Below, piece after piece: positions 1 through 6,208 of a stretch of 22,923 nucleotides of DNA. The notes under the pieces were generated by a model. The model did no database searches. It was not told where the DNA came from and worked only from the letters and a program-made list of their open reading frames with translations. How positions within the stretch are numbered: the stretch's first letter is position 1; the number at the start of each line of letters is the position of its first letter. Position numbers and translations under genes: made by a program. This DNA comes from a virus. Location: positions 1 to 22,923 of the IMG/VR virus record IMGVR_UViG_3300030430_002452; one strand, given 5' to 3'.

Positions 1-731
1 CTTTGATTACAGGCTAGATAATTTCCCTGTCTGCCATTTTTAACATATTCCATAGCCGATAAATTACTAGCCTTTTCTTTGTTTTGGTCAATCATACAAT
101 TTCTATTACCATTTCTTTTTACAAATTTATCTGACATCGCAGTAAAGTTATCTGGTTCTGTTTCTAATATGTCTCTTAATACTATACCCCTGTCCATTGG
201 TTGCTTGATACCAGGTATGTTAGTCCAATAGTATCTCTGCCTAGACTGGGCGCTTAGCAGCGAACTATTTATAAAGATAGGTTCAAACCTCACCTCTCCC
301 AAAACATTTAAAAATTGATTATCAACATCTTCTGGTGCATAACATTGTGAAACTTGTTCTGTAATTATTTCCAAAAACTCTTTTTTCATTCTTACATTTT
401 CTAGTAAAAAATACTTTGGCTTGATGGCTTTAAGTAAGCGAATGAACTCAAAAAACAATGCAGATCTTGGATCATCAAAAGCAAGCTGTTTACCTGCAAA
501 ACTAAATCCCTGGCAAGGTGAGCCAGCCTGTATAAGGCTTACATCTTTATAATCTTCTGCATTTAGATTGCAAACATCCCCGACCTGTATCGTATTGGGA
601 TAGTTAGCCTGTGTAACCTTTATAGCATATTTATCAATTTCACTTGCGTAGTATTTCTCAACTGGTATGCCTAGTTGATCCAATGCGATCTGACCGCAAC
701 TCATACCATCAAACAAACTTAATACTTTCAT
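1..731 (-). CDS. DNA (cytosine-5) methyltransferase, C-terminus cut by window edge
   Basis: The reverse strand is open from an ATG at 729-731 to the left edge, giving 243 residues without a stop. The product transfers a methyl group from S-adenosylmethionine to C5 of cytosine in DNA. Visible C5-methyltransferase motifs, in order: motif I (SLFDGMSCGQIAL, residues 5-17) for SAM binding, motif IV with the catalytic cysteine (SPCQGFSFAG, Cys73), motif VI (LLENV, residues 109-113) and motif VIII (QSRQRYYW, residues 162-169). The target recognition part and motifs IX-X lie at or beyond the edge. The start of the protein is directly at motif I, as is usual for phage DNMT3-like enzymes. It sits 12 bases downstream of a small leftward gene and probably shares its promoter. 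Solitary phage methyltransferases typically protect phage DNA from host restriction; no restriction enzyme gene is visible here. The target sequence cannot be read from the protein. Confidence 0.93.
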   Translation of the reverse strand, partial: MKVLSLFDGMSCGQIALDQLGIPVEKYYASEIDKYAIKVTQANYPNTIQVGDVCNLNAEDYKDVSLIQAGSPCQGFSFAGKQLAFDDPRSALFFEFIRLLKAIKPKYFLLENVRMKKEFLEIITEQVSQCYAPEDVDNQFLNVLGEVRFEPIFINSSLLSAQSRQRYYWTNIPGIKQPMDRGIVLRDILETEPDNFTAMSDKFVKRNGNRNCMIDQNKEKASNLSAMEYVKNGRQGNYLACNQ

Positions 732-743
732 GTTCTGAAGATA

Positions 744-983
744 TTATTCAATAGGTCGACCCCAATTATCATAGTTATAAAAAGGTGGTTCATCTTGCAC
801 CACATCCTCATATCTAAAGTTTTTTACCTCTGCTTCTGCCTCAGCAGGGACACTGCCAATAATCTTTTTGTGATGTTTAATATATGCTTGTACTAAATCT
901 TGTGATTCGCCCATAATAATATCATTATTGGCACAATCAAAAGCGTCTCTTTTATCTAACCTTAGGTTTTTTAATTTACTCAC
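744..983 (-). CDS. Small hypothetical protein (79 aa) upstream of the methyltransferase
   Basis: I do not recognise this family. The start is GTG at 981-983, supported by an AGGAG ribosome site eight bases upstream (reverse complement of 992-996). The protein is soluble, with no signal or membrane segment: a basic N-terminal third (MSKLKNLRLDKRDAF), a mixed middle, an acidic patch (AEAEAEVKNFRYED) and a tail ending in a Tyr/Asn-rich WGRPIE. It is the first gene of a leftward pair with the methyltransferase, driven by a good sigma70-like promoter at 1037-1064. The clean ribosome site and tight spacing argue that it is real; its role is unknown. Confidence 0.72.
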   Translation of the reverse strand: MSKLKNLRLDKRDAFDCANNDIIMGESQDLVQAYIKHHKKIIGSVPAEAEAEVKNFRYEDVVQDEPPFYNYDNWGRPIE

Positions 984-1031
984 TTGTTATACTCCTGTTC
1001 TACTTTTATAAAAAATATGTTTTACTATATG

Positions 1032-1060
1032 TAGACATTATACACAAGATAGGTTAATAT
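1032..1060 (+). promoter_or_regulatory. Sigma70-like promoter for the rightward nuclease unit
   Basis: TAGACA (1032-1037) and TAATAT (1055-1060) are separated by 17 bases. The predicted start near 1067 lies just before an AGGAGA ribosome site (1075-1080) and the ATG at 1086. Its -35 box overlaps the -10 of the leftward promoter, so the two could interfere with each other. Confidence 0.5.
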
Positions 1061-1064
1061 ACAA
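1037..1064 (-). promoter_or_regulatory. Sigma70-like promoter for the leftward 79-aa/methyltransferase unit
   Basis: On the reverse strand TTGTAT (1059-1064) is followed after 16 bases by a perfect TATAAT (1037-1042). Transcription would start near 1030, about 47 bases before the GTG start at 983. It overlaps a candidate rightward promoter, so both units share this 102-base gap. Confidence 0.6.
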
Positions 1065-1085
1065 AAACATTTATAGGAGAAACGT

Positions 1086-1280
1086 ATGAGTAAACCAAAA
1101 ACAGATATATCTGAAATTATTGAGGGCATAATAAGTTTTGCACCTCCAACGTCTAAACAAGACGCTGAAAAACAAATAGATCGTGATAAAGTTAATTATC
1201 TAATCTGGCAGATCGGTGTCGCTGTTAAGGAATTACAACAAGCAATAAAAGAATTGCAACAAGACAAGGACATATTATGA
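1086..1280 (+). CDS. Small charged coiled-coil protein (64 aa)
   Basis: Not recognised as a known family. The ATG follows a clear AGGAGA at 1075-1080. The N-terminal half is mixed; the C-terminal part (about residues 40-64) is a regular amphipathic helix with a repeated KELQQ element (VKELQQAIKELQQDKDIL), which suggests a coiled coil and oligomerisation. No membrane segment or nucleic-acid-binding motif is evident. It is the first gene of the rightward unit and its stop overlaps the next start as ATGA (1277-1280), which implies translational coupling to the RecE-like nuclease. It might assist or modulate the nuclease, but that is inference from position only. Confidence 0.75.
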   Translation: MSKPKTDISEIIEGIISFAPPTSKQDAEKQIDRDKVNYLIWQIGVAVKELQQAIKELQQDKDIL

Positions 1281-2164
1281 AGATTCCAAGTATGTTAGAA
1301 AATTTTGAGCATGTAATCATAGGGGATGTAGCTTACTTTCCCAACCTTGATAACAACACTTATCACAATGGCCCTGGCATATCTTCATCAAATATAAGAA
1401 GATTTAGCCAAAGTCAGCTACATGCCTTAGAGGAAGTGGTTGAACGAACACCTGCAATGATGTTTGGCTCAGCTGCACATTCATTAATTGTTGAGGGTGA
1501 AGCTGCATTTTTTAGTGATGTTGTTACTATCAAAGGATCGCCTTACACCAATACCAATAAACAACTGAAGAAAGATAGTCTTGCAAAAGGTTTGCCAGTT
1601 ATATCTGAAGAACAAAGAGACACTATTTACAGTATGAATAATAGTCTAGTGCAAGAAGCAGAGCCATACTTGCGTCCTGGTGAAGACTATCCACAAGTTT
1701 TTAAGTCACCAAAAGAAGTATCAATTTATTGGTATGAACAAGGTTTGTTGTGTAAAACACGAGCCGATGTTGTTTGCAATGCGTTTGACAACAATTTTGG
1801 GGAAGATGCCATTGTGCTTGTAGATTATAAAACAACGAGTGATTGCTCGGTAAGGGGGTTTACCAATTCGGTAAGGCGTTACTCGTATGATCTACAAGCT
1901 GCATGGTATAAGCGTGGCTTTGAGCGTGCTGGATTTAAAGTTGCAGACTTTGTGTTCGTAGCACAAGAAAAGAAACTACCGTATGCAAACAAAGTATTTA
2001 AAATGAATCACGCTGATATGGAGATTGGTTGGAACTTTCTCAGTGGTTACTTGGATGATTACAACAACATGTTAGCAGGTAAGCCAGCAACTATTTACAA
2101 CAGTCCAAATGTTGTTGAACTAAATACTGGCAATTTTTATAGGGAGGATGCAAATGAAACTTAG
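1277..2164 (+). CDS. RecE-like PD-(D/E)XK exonuclease (DUF3799 type)
   Basis: The 295-residue protein has the layout of phage RecE/exonuclease VIII-like nucleases (DUF3799, PD-(D/E)XK fold): an N-terminal GSAAHSL segment (residues 64-70, His68) like the RecB-family motif with a conserved histidine, Glu147, then CKTRADVV (Asp164), the core VDYKTT (Asp183, Lys185) and a following helix YDLQAAWY (Gln207, Tyr211), the latter being the QxxxY motif of RecB-type nucleases. Asp164, Asp183 and Lys185 would bind metal and catalyse 5'-3' resection of double-stranded DNA ends. It is coupled to the preceding gene by an ATGA overlap. A Sak4-like ATPase and an ssDNA-binding protein are encoded about 300 bases away on the other strand, which completes a plausible two-component recombination system. 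Alternative: another PD-(D/E)XK nuclease working in DNA repair or host DNA degradation. Confidence 0.85.
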   Translation: MKIPSMLENFEHVIIGDVAYFPNLDNNTYHNGPGISSSNIRRFSQSQLHALEEVVERTPAMMFGSAAHSLIVEGEAAFFSDVVTIKGSPYTNTNKQLKKDSLAKGLPVISEEQRDTIYSMNNSLVQEAEPYLRPGEDYPQVFKSPKEVSIYWYEQGLLCKTRADVVCNAFDNNFGEDAIVLVDYKTTSDCSVRGFTNSVRRYSYDLQAAWYKRGFERAGFKVADFVFVAQEKKLPYANKVFKMNHADMEIGWNFLSGYLDDYNNMLAGKPATIYNSPNVVELNTGNFYREDANET

Positions 2165-2336
2165 TTTTGAAGTAAAGAAGAAAAACACAAAAGGAGTGCA
2201 GTTTAGGGTTGACCCTACCACTAGCCAAAATCTTAATTATTTAAGAACATATTACTCCAAACAAGTAGGTAGGAGAGTGACCACAGGAGAGATCATAAAG
2301 AAATTGATCAATAACCATCATGCAGAAATCATTTAG
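2154..2336 (+). CDS. Small basic protein, possibly ribbon-helix-helix DNA-binding (60 aa)
   Basis: Two in-frame ATGs exist at 2148 and 2154. The strong AGGGAGG site (2141-2147) abuts the first and lies six bases before the second, so 2154 is the better start. The product is lysine- and arginine-rich. VQFRVDPTTSQNLNYLR resembles a short beta strand followed by a helix, and a second helix (TTGEIIKKLINNH) follows, the arrangement of ribbon-helix-helix proteins such as Arc/CopG regulators. The family cannot be fixed by eye. Its start lies inside the end of the nuclease gene (11-base overlap), so it is part of the same transcript. A role as a regulator of this unit is possible. Confidence 0.7.
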   Translation: MKLSFEVKKKNTKGVQFRVDPTTSQNLNYLRTYYSKQVGRRVTTGEIIKKLINNHHAEII

Positions 2337-2439
2337 TGGTGTACTTGTGATAACTTCATTTAAAATCATTCTAATAATACTTGCTCTAAGTATTGTCTTA
2401 CCATTGGCTTATATAGCCATCACAGATAGCGATAAATAA
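2320..2439 (+). CDS. Possible tiny membrane protein (39 aa)
   Basis: An ATG at 2320 opens a 39-codon frame ending at TAA 2437-2439, directly before the terminator hairpin. It overlaps the end of the preceding gene by 17 bases in another frame. Residues 8-34 form one long hydrophobic stretch (VLVITSFKIILIILALSIVL and onward), consistent with a single membrane helix, followed by a short polar tail. The ribosome site is weak (nearest AGGAG is about 30 bases away), so translation would rely on coupling. Placement exactly between the last gene and the terminator supports it. No function can be assigned. Confidence 0.4.
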   Translation: MQKSFSGVLVITSFKIILIILALSIVLPLAYIAITDSDK

Positions 2440-2441
2440 AA

Positions 2442-2463
2442 AAAAGGGGCTTGCGCCCCTTTT
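2442..2463. terminator. Bidirectional intrinsic terminator
   Basis: AAAAGGGGC and GCCCCTTTT pair perfectly over nine base pairs around a TTGC loop. Read leftward the stem is followed by a run of eight U (2445-2438); read rightward by four. It therefore serves the leftward ssDNA-binding/Sak4 unit best and also ends the rightward nuclease unit. It lies two bases from the stop codon of the ssDNA-binding gene. Confidence 0.88.
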
Positions 2464-2464
2464 A

Positions 2465-2926
2465 TCACATAGTAGGGATATTCTCCCTCGGAGGAGTCAT
2501 ATCTGCGTCTTCACTTTGTAGATACAACTTGATCTTTGTTTTCTTAGCTGTAATCTCTTTACCTTCATTATTAGTAAAGGTGTCATCAACATTGCTAAGC
2601 GATAACCTTAGGCCTTTGCCAACAAAGTCACTGTGATTCTCTGGATATTTTTTATACCCAACAGCTTTGGTAAGCCTAGTAAAAATCTCAGTGCTTATAC
2701 GCTTGTTATCTTCATTAGTAGCCCATAGGTTATACCATTCATTATGGTCACGATACTTACCCCCAGCAATTTGAAATGTGACTTTTAATGTCCAGTTTCC
2801 TGCTGCAGATTTGTATTTATCAGTCGCAATAATCTTTGCATTATATTCGCCCTCTGGTGCGACTGGTGTGCCAGTGGACTGCTCTTCTAAATTGTCGAAA
2901 AACTCGACATCACTAAAATCACTCAT
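2465..2926 (-). CDS. DUF669-type ssDNA-binding-like protein (153 aa)
   Basis: The protein resembles the DUF669 family found in phage recombination modules. It has an acidic N-terminus (MSDFSDVEFFDNLEE), then a core with the typical PEGEYNAKIIATDKYKSA opening, GNWTLKVTFQIAGGKYRDHNEWYNLW in the middle, a helical GYKKYP segment and a strand-rich end (GKGLRLSLSNVDDTFTNNE). By family context it coats single-stranded DNA and works with annealing proteins. The gene overlaps the Sak4-like gene by eight bases and has its own strong ribosome site (AAGGGGGA, eight to nine bases upstream), so both are made together. The terminator hairpin follows immediately. The assignment rests on overall pattern and neighbourhood; the OB-fold itself cannot be proven by eye. 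Confidence 0.8.
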   Translation of the reverse strand: MSDFSDVEFFDNLEEQSTGTPVAPEGEYNAKIIATDKYKSAAGNWTLKVTFQIAGGKYRDHNEWYNLWATNEDNKRISTEIFTRLTKAVGYKKYPENHSDFVGKGLRLSLSNVDDTFTNNEGKEITAKKTKIKLYLQSEDADMTPPRENIPTM

Positions 2927-3641
2927 TAGATTCCCCCTTCGTGATATTTGTTAATGAAAACCCTAACTTTTCGATTAAGGCACTTATATCAGGTCTTTCA
3001 AAATCATCCAGCTTACCGCTTCTGTCTTTTGCTTTGTATCCCTGACCATAGACGGTCTGCAACCATCTGTTTCTTGTGTTTCTGCCTTCCTCGTCTTGAT
3101 CCTCTATGATGCGTAATGCAAGCACCTCATCAAAGAAGTAGGTGACAGTTTCTCCAAGCTGTTGACCGACCATCTTCGGTGCATGTTTCAATACACCATC
3201 ATCATTTATGACGGCTTCTTTACATAGAAATAAAACGTGCATATGTAAGTCTCTAAATGCGCGCATAAGATTACCTACTGAATCTTGGACATTACCATAT
3301 GCCATTCTAGGATCTTTGCTTCTAGACTTTTCCCAATTCAATAAGATCTCACTTATTTCAGATACTGAGTCTAAGCAAACTGTGTCATACTTTAGTTCGC
3401 CAGACTTCAAAGCATCATGCAGTTGCATAACTTCTGACGCTTCTTTTACTTCAATAGCATCAACATTGTTGGCATCTTTAATTGCAAGTAAGCCAGCTTC
3501 TGCACTAATGACAAGCACTCGTCCAGGACATGTTTTTGCTAGGGTAGTTTTACCCGCACCAGCCATACCATATACCAAGATTTTAGCACCTTGATTTTGT
3601 ACTAGCTTTTGCGGAGATACGATTCTTTTTGATAGTTCCAT
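2919..3641 (-). CDS. Sak4-like P-loop ATPase, ssDNA annealing/recombinase (240 aa)
   Basis: A RecA-fold ATPase of the AAA_24 type used by phages for single-strand annealing. Walker A is GMAGAGKTT (residues 25-33) and Walker B is the strand YDTVCLDSVSE with Asp91. After this comes a conserved AYGNVQDSVGNLMRAFRDL helix and HVLFLCKE strand, then a KMVGQQLGETVTYFFDEVLAL segment typical of this family. Length fits the usual 220-260. It would bind ssDNA and ATP and promote pairing of strands coated by the neighbouring DUF669 protein, after resection by the RecE-like nuclease at 1277-2164. The start has an AGGAGA site and lies about 30 bases below a TATAAT-containing promoter. An alternative is a generic phage nucleotide-binding protein, but the partner genes favour recombination. 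Confidence 0.88.
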   Translation of the reverse strand: MELSKRIVSPQKLVQNQGAKILVYGMAGAGKTTLAKTCPGRVLVISAEAGLLAIKDANNVDAIEVKEASEVMQLHDALKSGELKYDTVCLDSVSEISEILLNWEKSRSKDPRMAYGNVQDSVGNLMRAFRDLHMHVLFLCKEAVINDDGVLKHAPKMVGQQLGETVTYFFDEVLALRIIEDQDEEGRNTRNRWLQTVYGQGYKAKDRSGKLDDFERPDISALIEKLGFSLTNITKGESNE

Positions 3642-3663
3642 AGTTTCTCCTAATAAAATTTAC

Positions 3664-3692
3664 TTGACGATTATACATCAAATCGTTACCAT
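3664..3692 (+). promoter_or_regulatory. Candidate rightward promoter for the regulator and primase
   Basis: TTGACG (3664-3669) is a near-consensus -35 box; 17 bases on is TACCAT (3687-3692), a weak -10. Start would be near 3699, before the AGGAGA site (3724-3729) and the ATG at 3736. A weak -10 would fit a regulated promoter. Confidence 0.4.
3667..3686. promoter_or_regulatory. Inverted repeat, candidate operator between divergent genes
   Basis: ACGATT (3667-3672) and AATCGT (3681-3686) are exact inverted copies with eight bases between, a 20-base dyad. It overlaps the leftward -10 box and lies between the rightward -35 and -10 boxes, where a bound repressor would block both. The gene for a Cro-like protein begins 50 bases away, making it the obvious candidate to bind here. 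Inference: no second copy of the dyad was found in this gap. Confidence 0.45.
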
Positions 3693-3699
3693 GTGTAAA
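3670..3699 (-). promoter_or_regulatory. Leftward promoter for the Sak4/ssDNA-binding unit
   Basis: Reverse strand: TTTACA (3694-3699) and a perfect TATAAT (3670-3675), spaced 18 bases; the register TTACAC gives 17. Transcription would start near 3663, 22 bases above the Sak4 start codon, with the AGGAGA site in between. Confidence 0.6.
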
Positions 3700-3735
3700 A
3701 TTTATTTTTTTACAATATGATGACAGGAGAAGCAA

Positions 3736-4083
3736 ATGGACAATATCAAGCAAGAAAATATTACTTGGCAAGCAAATTTCTTTTTTCGTACAAAGAGTTT
3801 AGCAACAGAAAAACTTAAGGAATTAGAGACTATGGGAATAAAACCAAATCATGTTACAAGAAAAGTTAAAAGGTATACACTCAAAGAATATATAGAGTTT
3901 TTGGGACAAAGAGAATCTGCAAAACAATTTGGTTGCTCAGAGGCCGCCATCAAGTCATGGAGATATGGTTATAGAAATCCAACTGTCAATCAAGCAAAAA
4001 AAATTATTCGGGCAACTGATGGGAGATTAGATTACGAGTCTATTTACGGGCCTATATCTGAAATCATAGAAACAGAAGATTAG
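3736..4083 (+). CDS. Cro/CI-like helix-turn-helix regulator (115 aa)
   Basis: The N-terminal half is basic (many Lys/Arg up to about residue 55). The C-terminal half holds a compact helix-turn-helix: TLKEYIEFLGQRESAKQFGC, then SEAAIKSWRYGYRNPTVNQA, then AKKIIRATDGRLDYESIYG, the recognition helix being around residues 74-85. The order and the trailing xxATDGRLxxxxI pattern match Cro-like and YdaS-like phage regulators. Start: ATG with AGGAGA seven bases upstream. The gene lies in a divergent promoter region with a dyad that could be its operator, and ends one base before the start of the primase gene. Likely a switch for the early replication genes. The 55-residue extension before the helix-turn-helix is longer than in lambda Cro. 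Confidence 0.78.
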   Translation: MDNIKQENITWQANFFFRTKSLATEKLKELETMGIKPNHVTRKVKRYTLKEYIEFLGQRESAKQFGCSEAAIKSWRYGYRNPTVNQAKKIIRATDGRLDYESIYGPISEIIETED

Positions 4084-4084
4084 T

Positions 4085-6208
4085 GTGTTTCAGCTTAATA
4101 TTACTGAGGACGACACATCCTTAGAGCAAGCACTTGCTTACTATGACGAGGGTTATAATGTTGTTCCTTTACAAAGATCTAATAAAAAGCCACCACCTTT
4201 TCTTAAGGGTTGGGAGCAATACAAACAACAAAGACCATCAAGAGATCTTGTTAAGTCATGGTTTGAGGGTAAGGACAATCTAGTCGTTGCTCTTGTCTGT
4301 GGCAAGTTTATTGTTGTAGACGCTGATTCTCCAGAGGCTATGAACTGGGTAGAAAACAATTTACCACCTTGTCCATACAAAGTAGTAACTGGTAAAGGCA
4401 TGCACTACTATTACAACAACCCACAAAACTACACTACATTTGCTACGAGAAGAACTCCAGAGACACCCATTGAAAGATTGATAGATATTAGAGGTGTAGG
4501 TGGATTAATCATTGCACCATGGAATAAGCATGCTAATGGGCAAATTTACAAACCTATAACCTTTCCAGATTGGAAGATAAATGACCACACAGATCTTCCA
4601 GACTTTACTGAAATAGAGTTTGCAAAGATTACTGGCGTGCCAAAGACAGAGACAAGCGTGCAAACAGCACCTTTTTTATTAGAAGGTGTATTAGAGGGAT
4701 CAAGAAATGATGAGGCCGCAAGGATATCTGGTTATCTAATTTCTAAAAATGTAAACATTGAGTTTGTTAAAATCTTTTTGCAAAACTGGAACAAAAATAA
4801 TAATCCACCGTTACCACAAGAAGAGATAGAAAGAGTGGTCACAAGTGTTAAAAGCACACATGATAGGAAAAATCAGATCGCACCTTTGTTTGTGCAAGCA
4901 AGTGAAACCATACACAAACCAAAAGATTTATTTAACCCACCAGGTTTACTAAAGGATATGTTTAAGTTTTGTGAAGATATAGCACAAGTGCCACAACCAG
5001 AGTTGTCTTTAATAGGTGCATTAGCATTAGCAAGTGTGACTTGTGGCCGCATTTATAGGACAAACATGAATAACTTTTCTTCTATGTATTTTATGGGCAT
5101 TGCAAAGTCTGGACAAGGTAAAGAGAATATCAAGACTTTTGTAGAGTCAGTGTTAAATGCTAGTGACCATGAAAAGCTTGTAGTAGGAGATGGTTACACA
5201 TCATCTGGTGCAGTGCACTCAGTCTTAAAAATGCGACCTACTCAAATAACCATCATGGACGAGTTTGGTAAAAGATTAGAGGCAATAGGAGCATCACAGA
5301 ATACAAATAGAGAAGATGGTATACAAACATTGATGGAAGCATGGGGTAGGTGTCATGGAACATTACGGCCAGATAATTACTCTTTAATGAATGTGCAAGA
5401 ACAATATAAAGAAATGATGATGAGTCGTGTGACACATAAACCTGCTATTACATTGGTTGGTCTGTCAGTGCCAAAAAACTTTTATAAAGCATTAAATAGT
5501 GGTCGTATCGCAGATGGGTTTCTTAATCGTTTTGTTGTCGTAGAATCAAAAGAGCCTAGACGGGTAGGTGAGTTACGAAGATTTAAAGAGCCACCAACAT
5601 CAATTGTCAACTGGATTAACTATGTTCGTAGACAAAGAGGTAATATGAGTGATGTATCAAGGGATAATGCAGAGATAGACCTTGATCAAATAGTCTTAAA
5701 GTTTGATAGAGAATCAGAAGAAATATTGCAAGATTTTGCCCGTGAAATAGTAAAACGCCAAGATATATTAGAAAAAGACAACCTAGAGCCACTTCTAAGC
5801 CGTTCTAAGGAGAAGGCTATGCGTTTAGCCCTGTTATGCACACTTGCCTCTAACGCTGACGCACAGACGATTACAGGCGATATTACAACATGGGCTGTGG
5901 ATTTCATTAGATATTACGATCTGTTGTTTATAGAGGCTTGTAGAGACAAGGTTGCTAGCAGTGCCATGGAAGCCAAAATCAAGCAGGTGCTATCGTTTAT
6001 TAGATCTAGGAACGGTGAAGGTATCTCTAAGCGTGAAGTAGATAGACATGAGTTATTTAGAAGTATGAAGTCATATGAAGTAAAAGAGATTATTGAAAGA
6101 CTTAAAAATGCAGGTGAAATACAAGAGGTTGAAATTAAGATAGGTGGTAAAGGTAGACCTGCTAAAAGATTTGTAGCCGTTGATCCAAACTTCTTTGAGG
6201 ATATCTAA
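4085..6208 (+). CDS. Primase-polymerase with helicase-like ATPase domain (707 aa)
   Basis: A multi-domain replication protein. Residues 15-180 form an archaeo-eukaryotic primase (Prim-Pol) domain with the catalytic DAD (Asp79, Asp81), TGKGMHYYY (His107) and IDIRGVGGLI (Asp134). Residues 196-258 look like the PriCT linker domain (GSRNDEAARISGYL to PLPQEEIERVV). Residues 285-620 carry a DUF3987-like ATPase with Walker A GIAKSGQGKEN (338-348) and Walker B ITIMDEFGK (Asp392, Glu393). The end (about 640-707) is winged-helix-like (GISKREVDRHELFRS and GRPAKRFVAV). It would lay down primers and unwind DNA at the phage fork. Start is GTG at 4085, one base after the regulator stop, with no strong ribosome site, suggesting coupling. 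Its stop overlaps that of the convergent late operon. No DNA polymerase gene is in the window. Confidence 0.87.
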   Translation: MFQLNITEDDTSLEQALAYYDEGYNVVPLQRSNKKPPPFLKGWEQYKQQRPSRDLVKSWFEGKDNLVVALVCGKFIVVDADSPEAMNWVENNLPPCPYKVVTGKGMHYYYNNPQNYTTFATRRTPETPIERLIDIRGVGGLIIAPWNKHANGQIYKPITFPDWKINDHTDLPDFTEIEFAKITGVPKTETSVQTAPFLLEGVLEGSRNDEAARISGYLISKNVNIEFVKIFLQNWNKNNNPPLPQEEIERVVTSVKSTHDRKNQIAPLFVQASETIHKPKDLFNPPGLLKDMFKFCEDIAQVPQPELSLIGALALASVTCGRIYRTNMNNFSSMYFMGIAKSGQGKENIKTFVESVLNASDHEKLVVGDGYTSSGAVHSVLKMRPTQITIMDEFGKRLEAIGASQNTNREDGIQTLMEAWGRCHGTLRPDNYSLMNVQEQYKEMMMSRVTHKPAITLVGLSVPKNFYKALNSGRIADGFLNRFVVVESKEPRRVGELRRFKEPPTSIVNWINYVRRQRGNMSDVSRDNAEIDLDQIVLKFDRESEEILQDFAREIVKRQDILEKDNLEPLLSRSKEKAMRLALLCTLASNADAQTITGDITTWAVDFIRYYDLLFIEACRDKVASSAMEAKIKQVLSFIRSRNGEGISKREVDRHELFRSMKSYEVKEIIERLKNAGEIQEVEIKIGGKGRPAKRFVAVDPNFFEDI

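Noticed and set aside
3583-3771. Leftward 62-residue frame across the divergent promoter region
   Set aside because: It covers promoters and the regulator start, has no ribosome site and no recognisable features.
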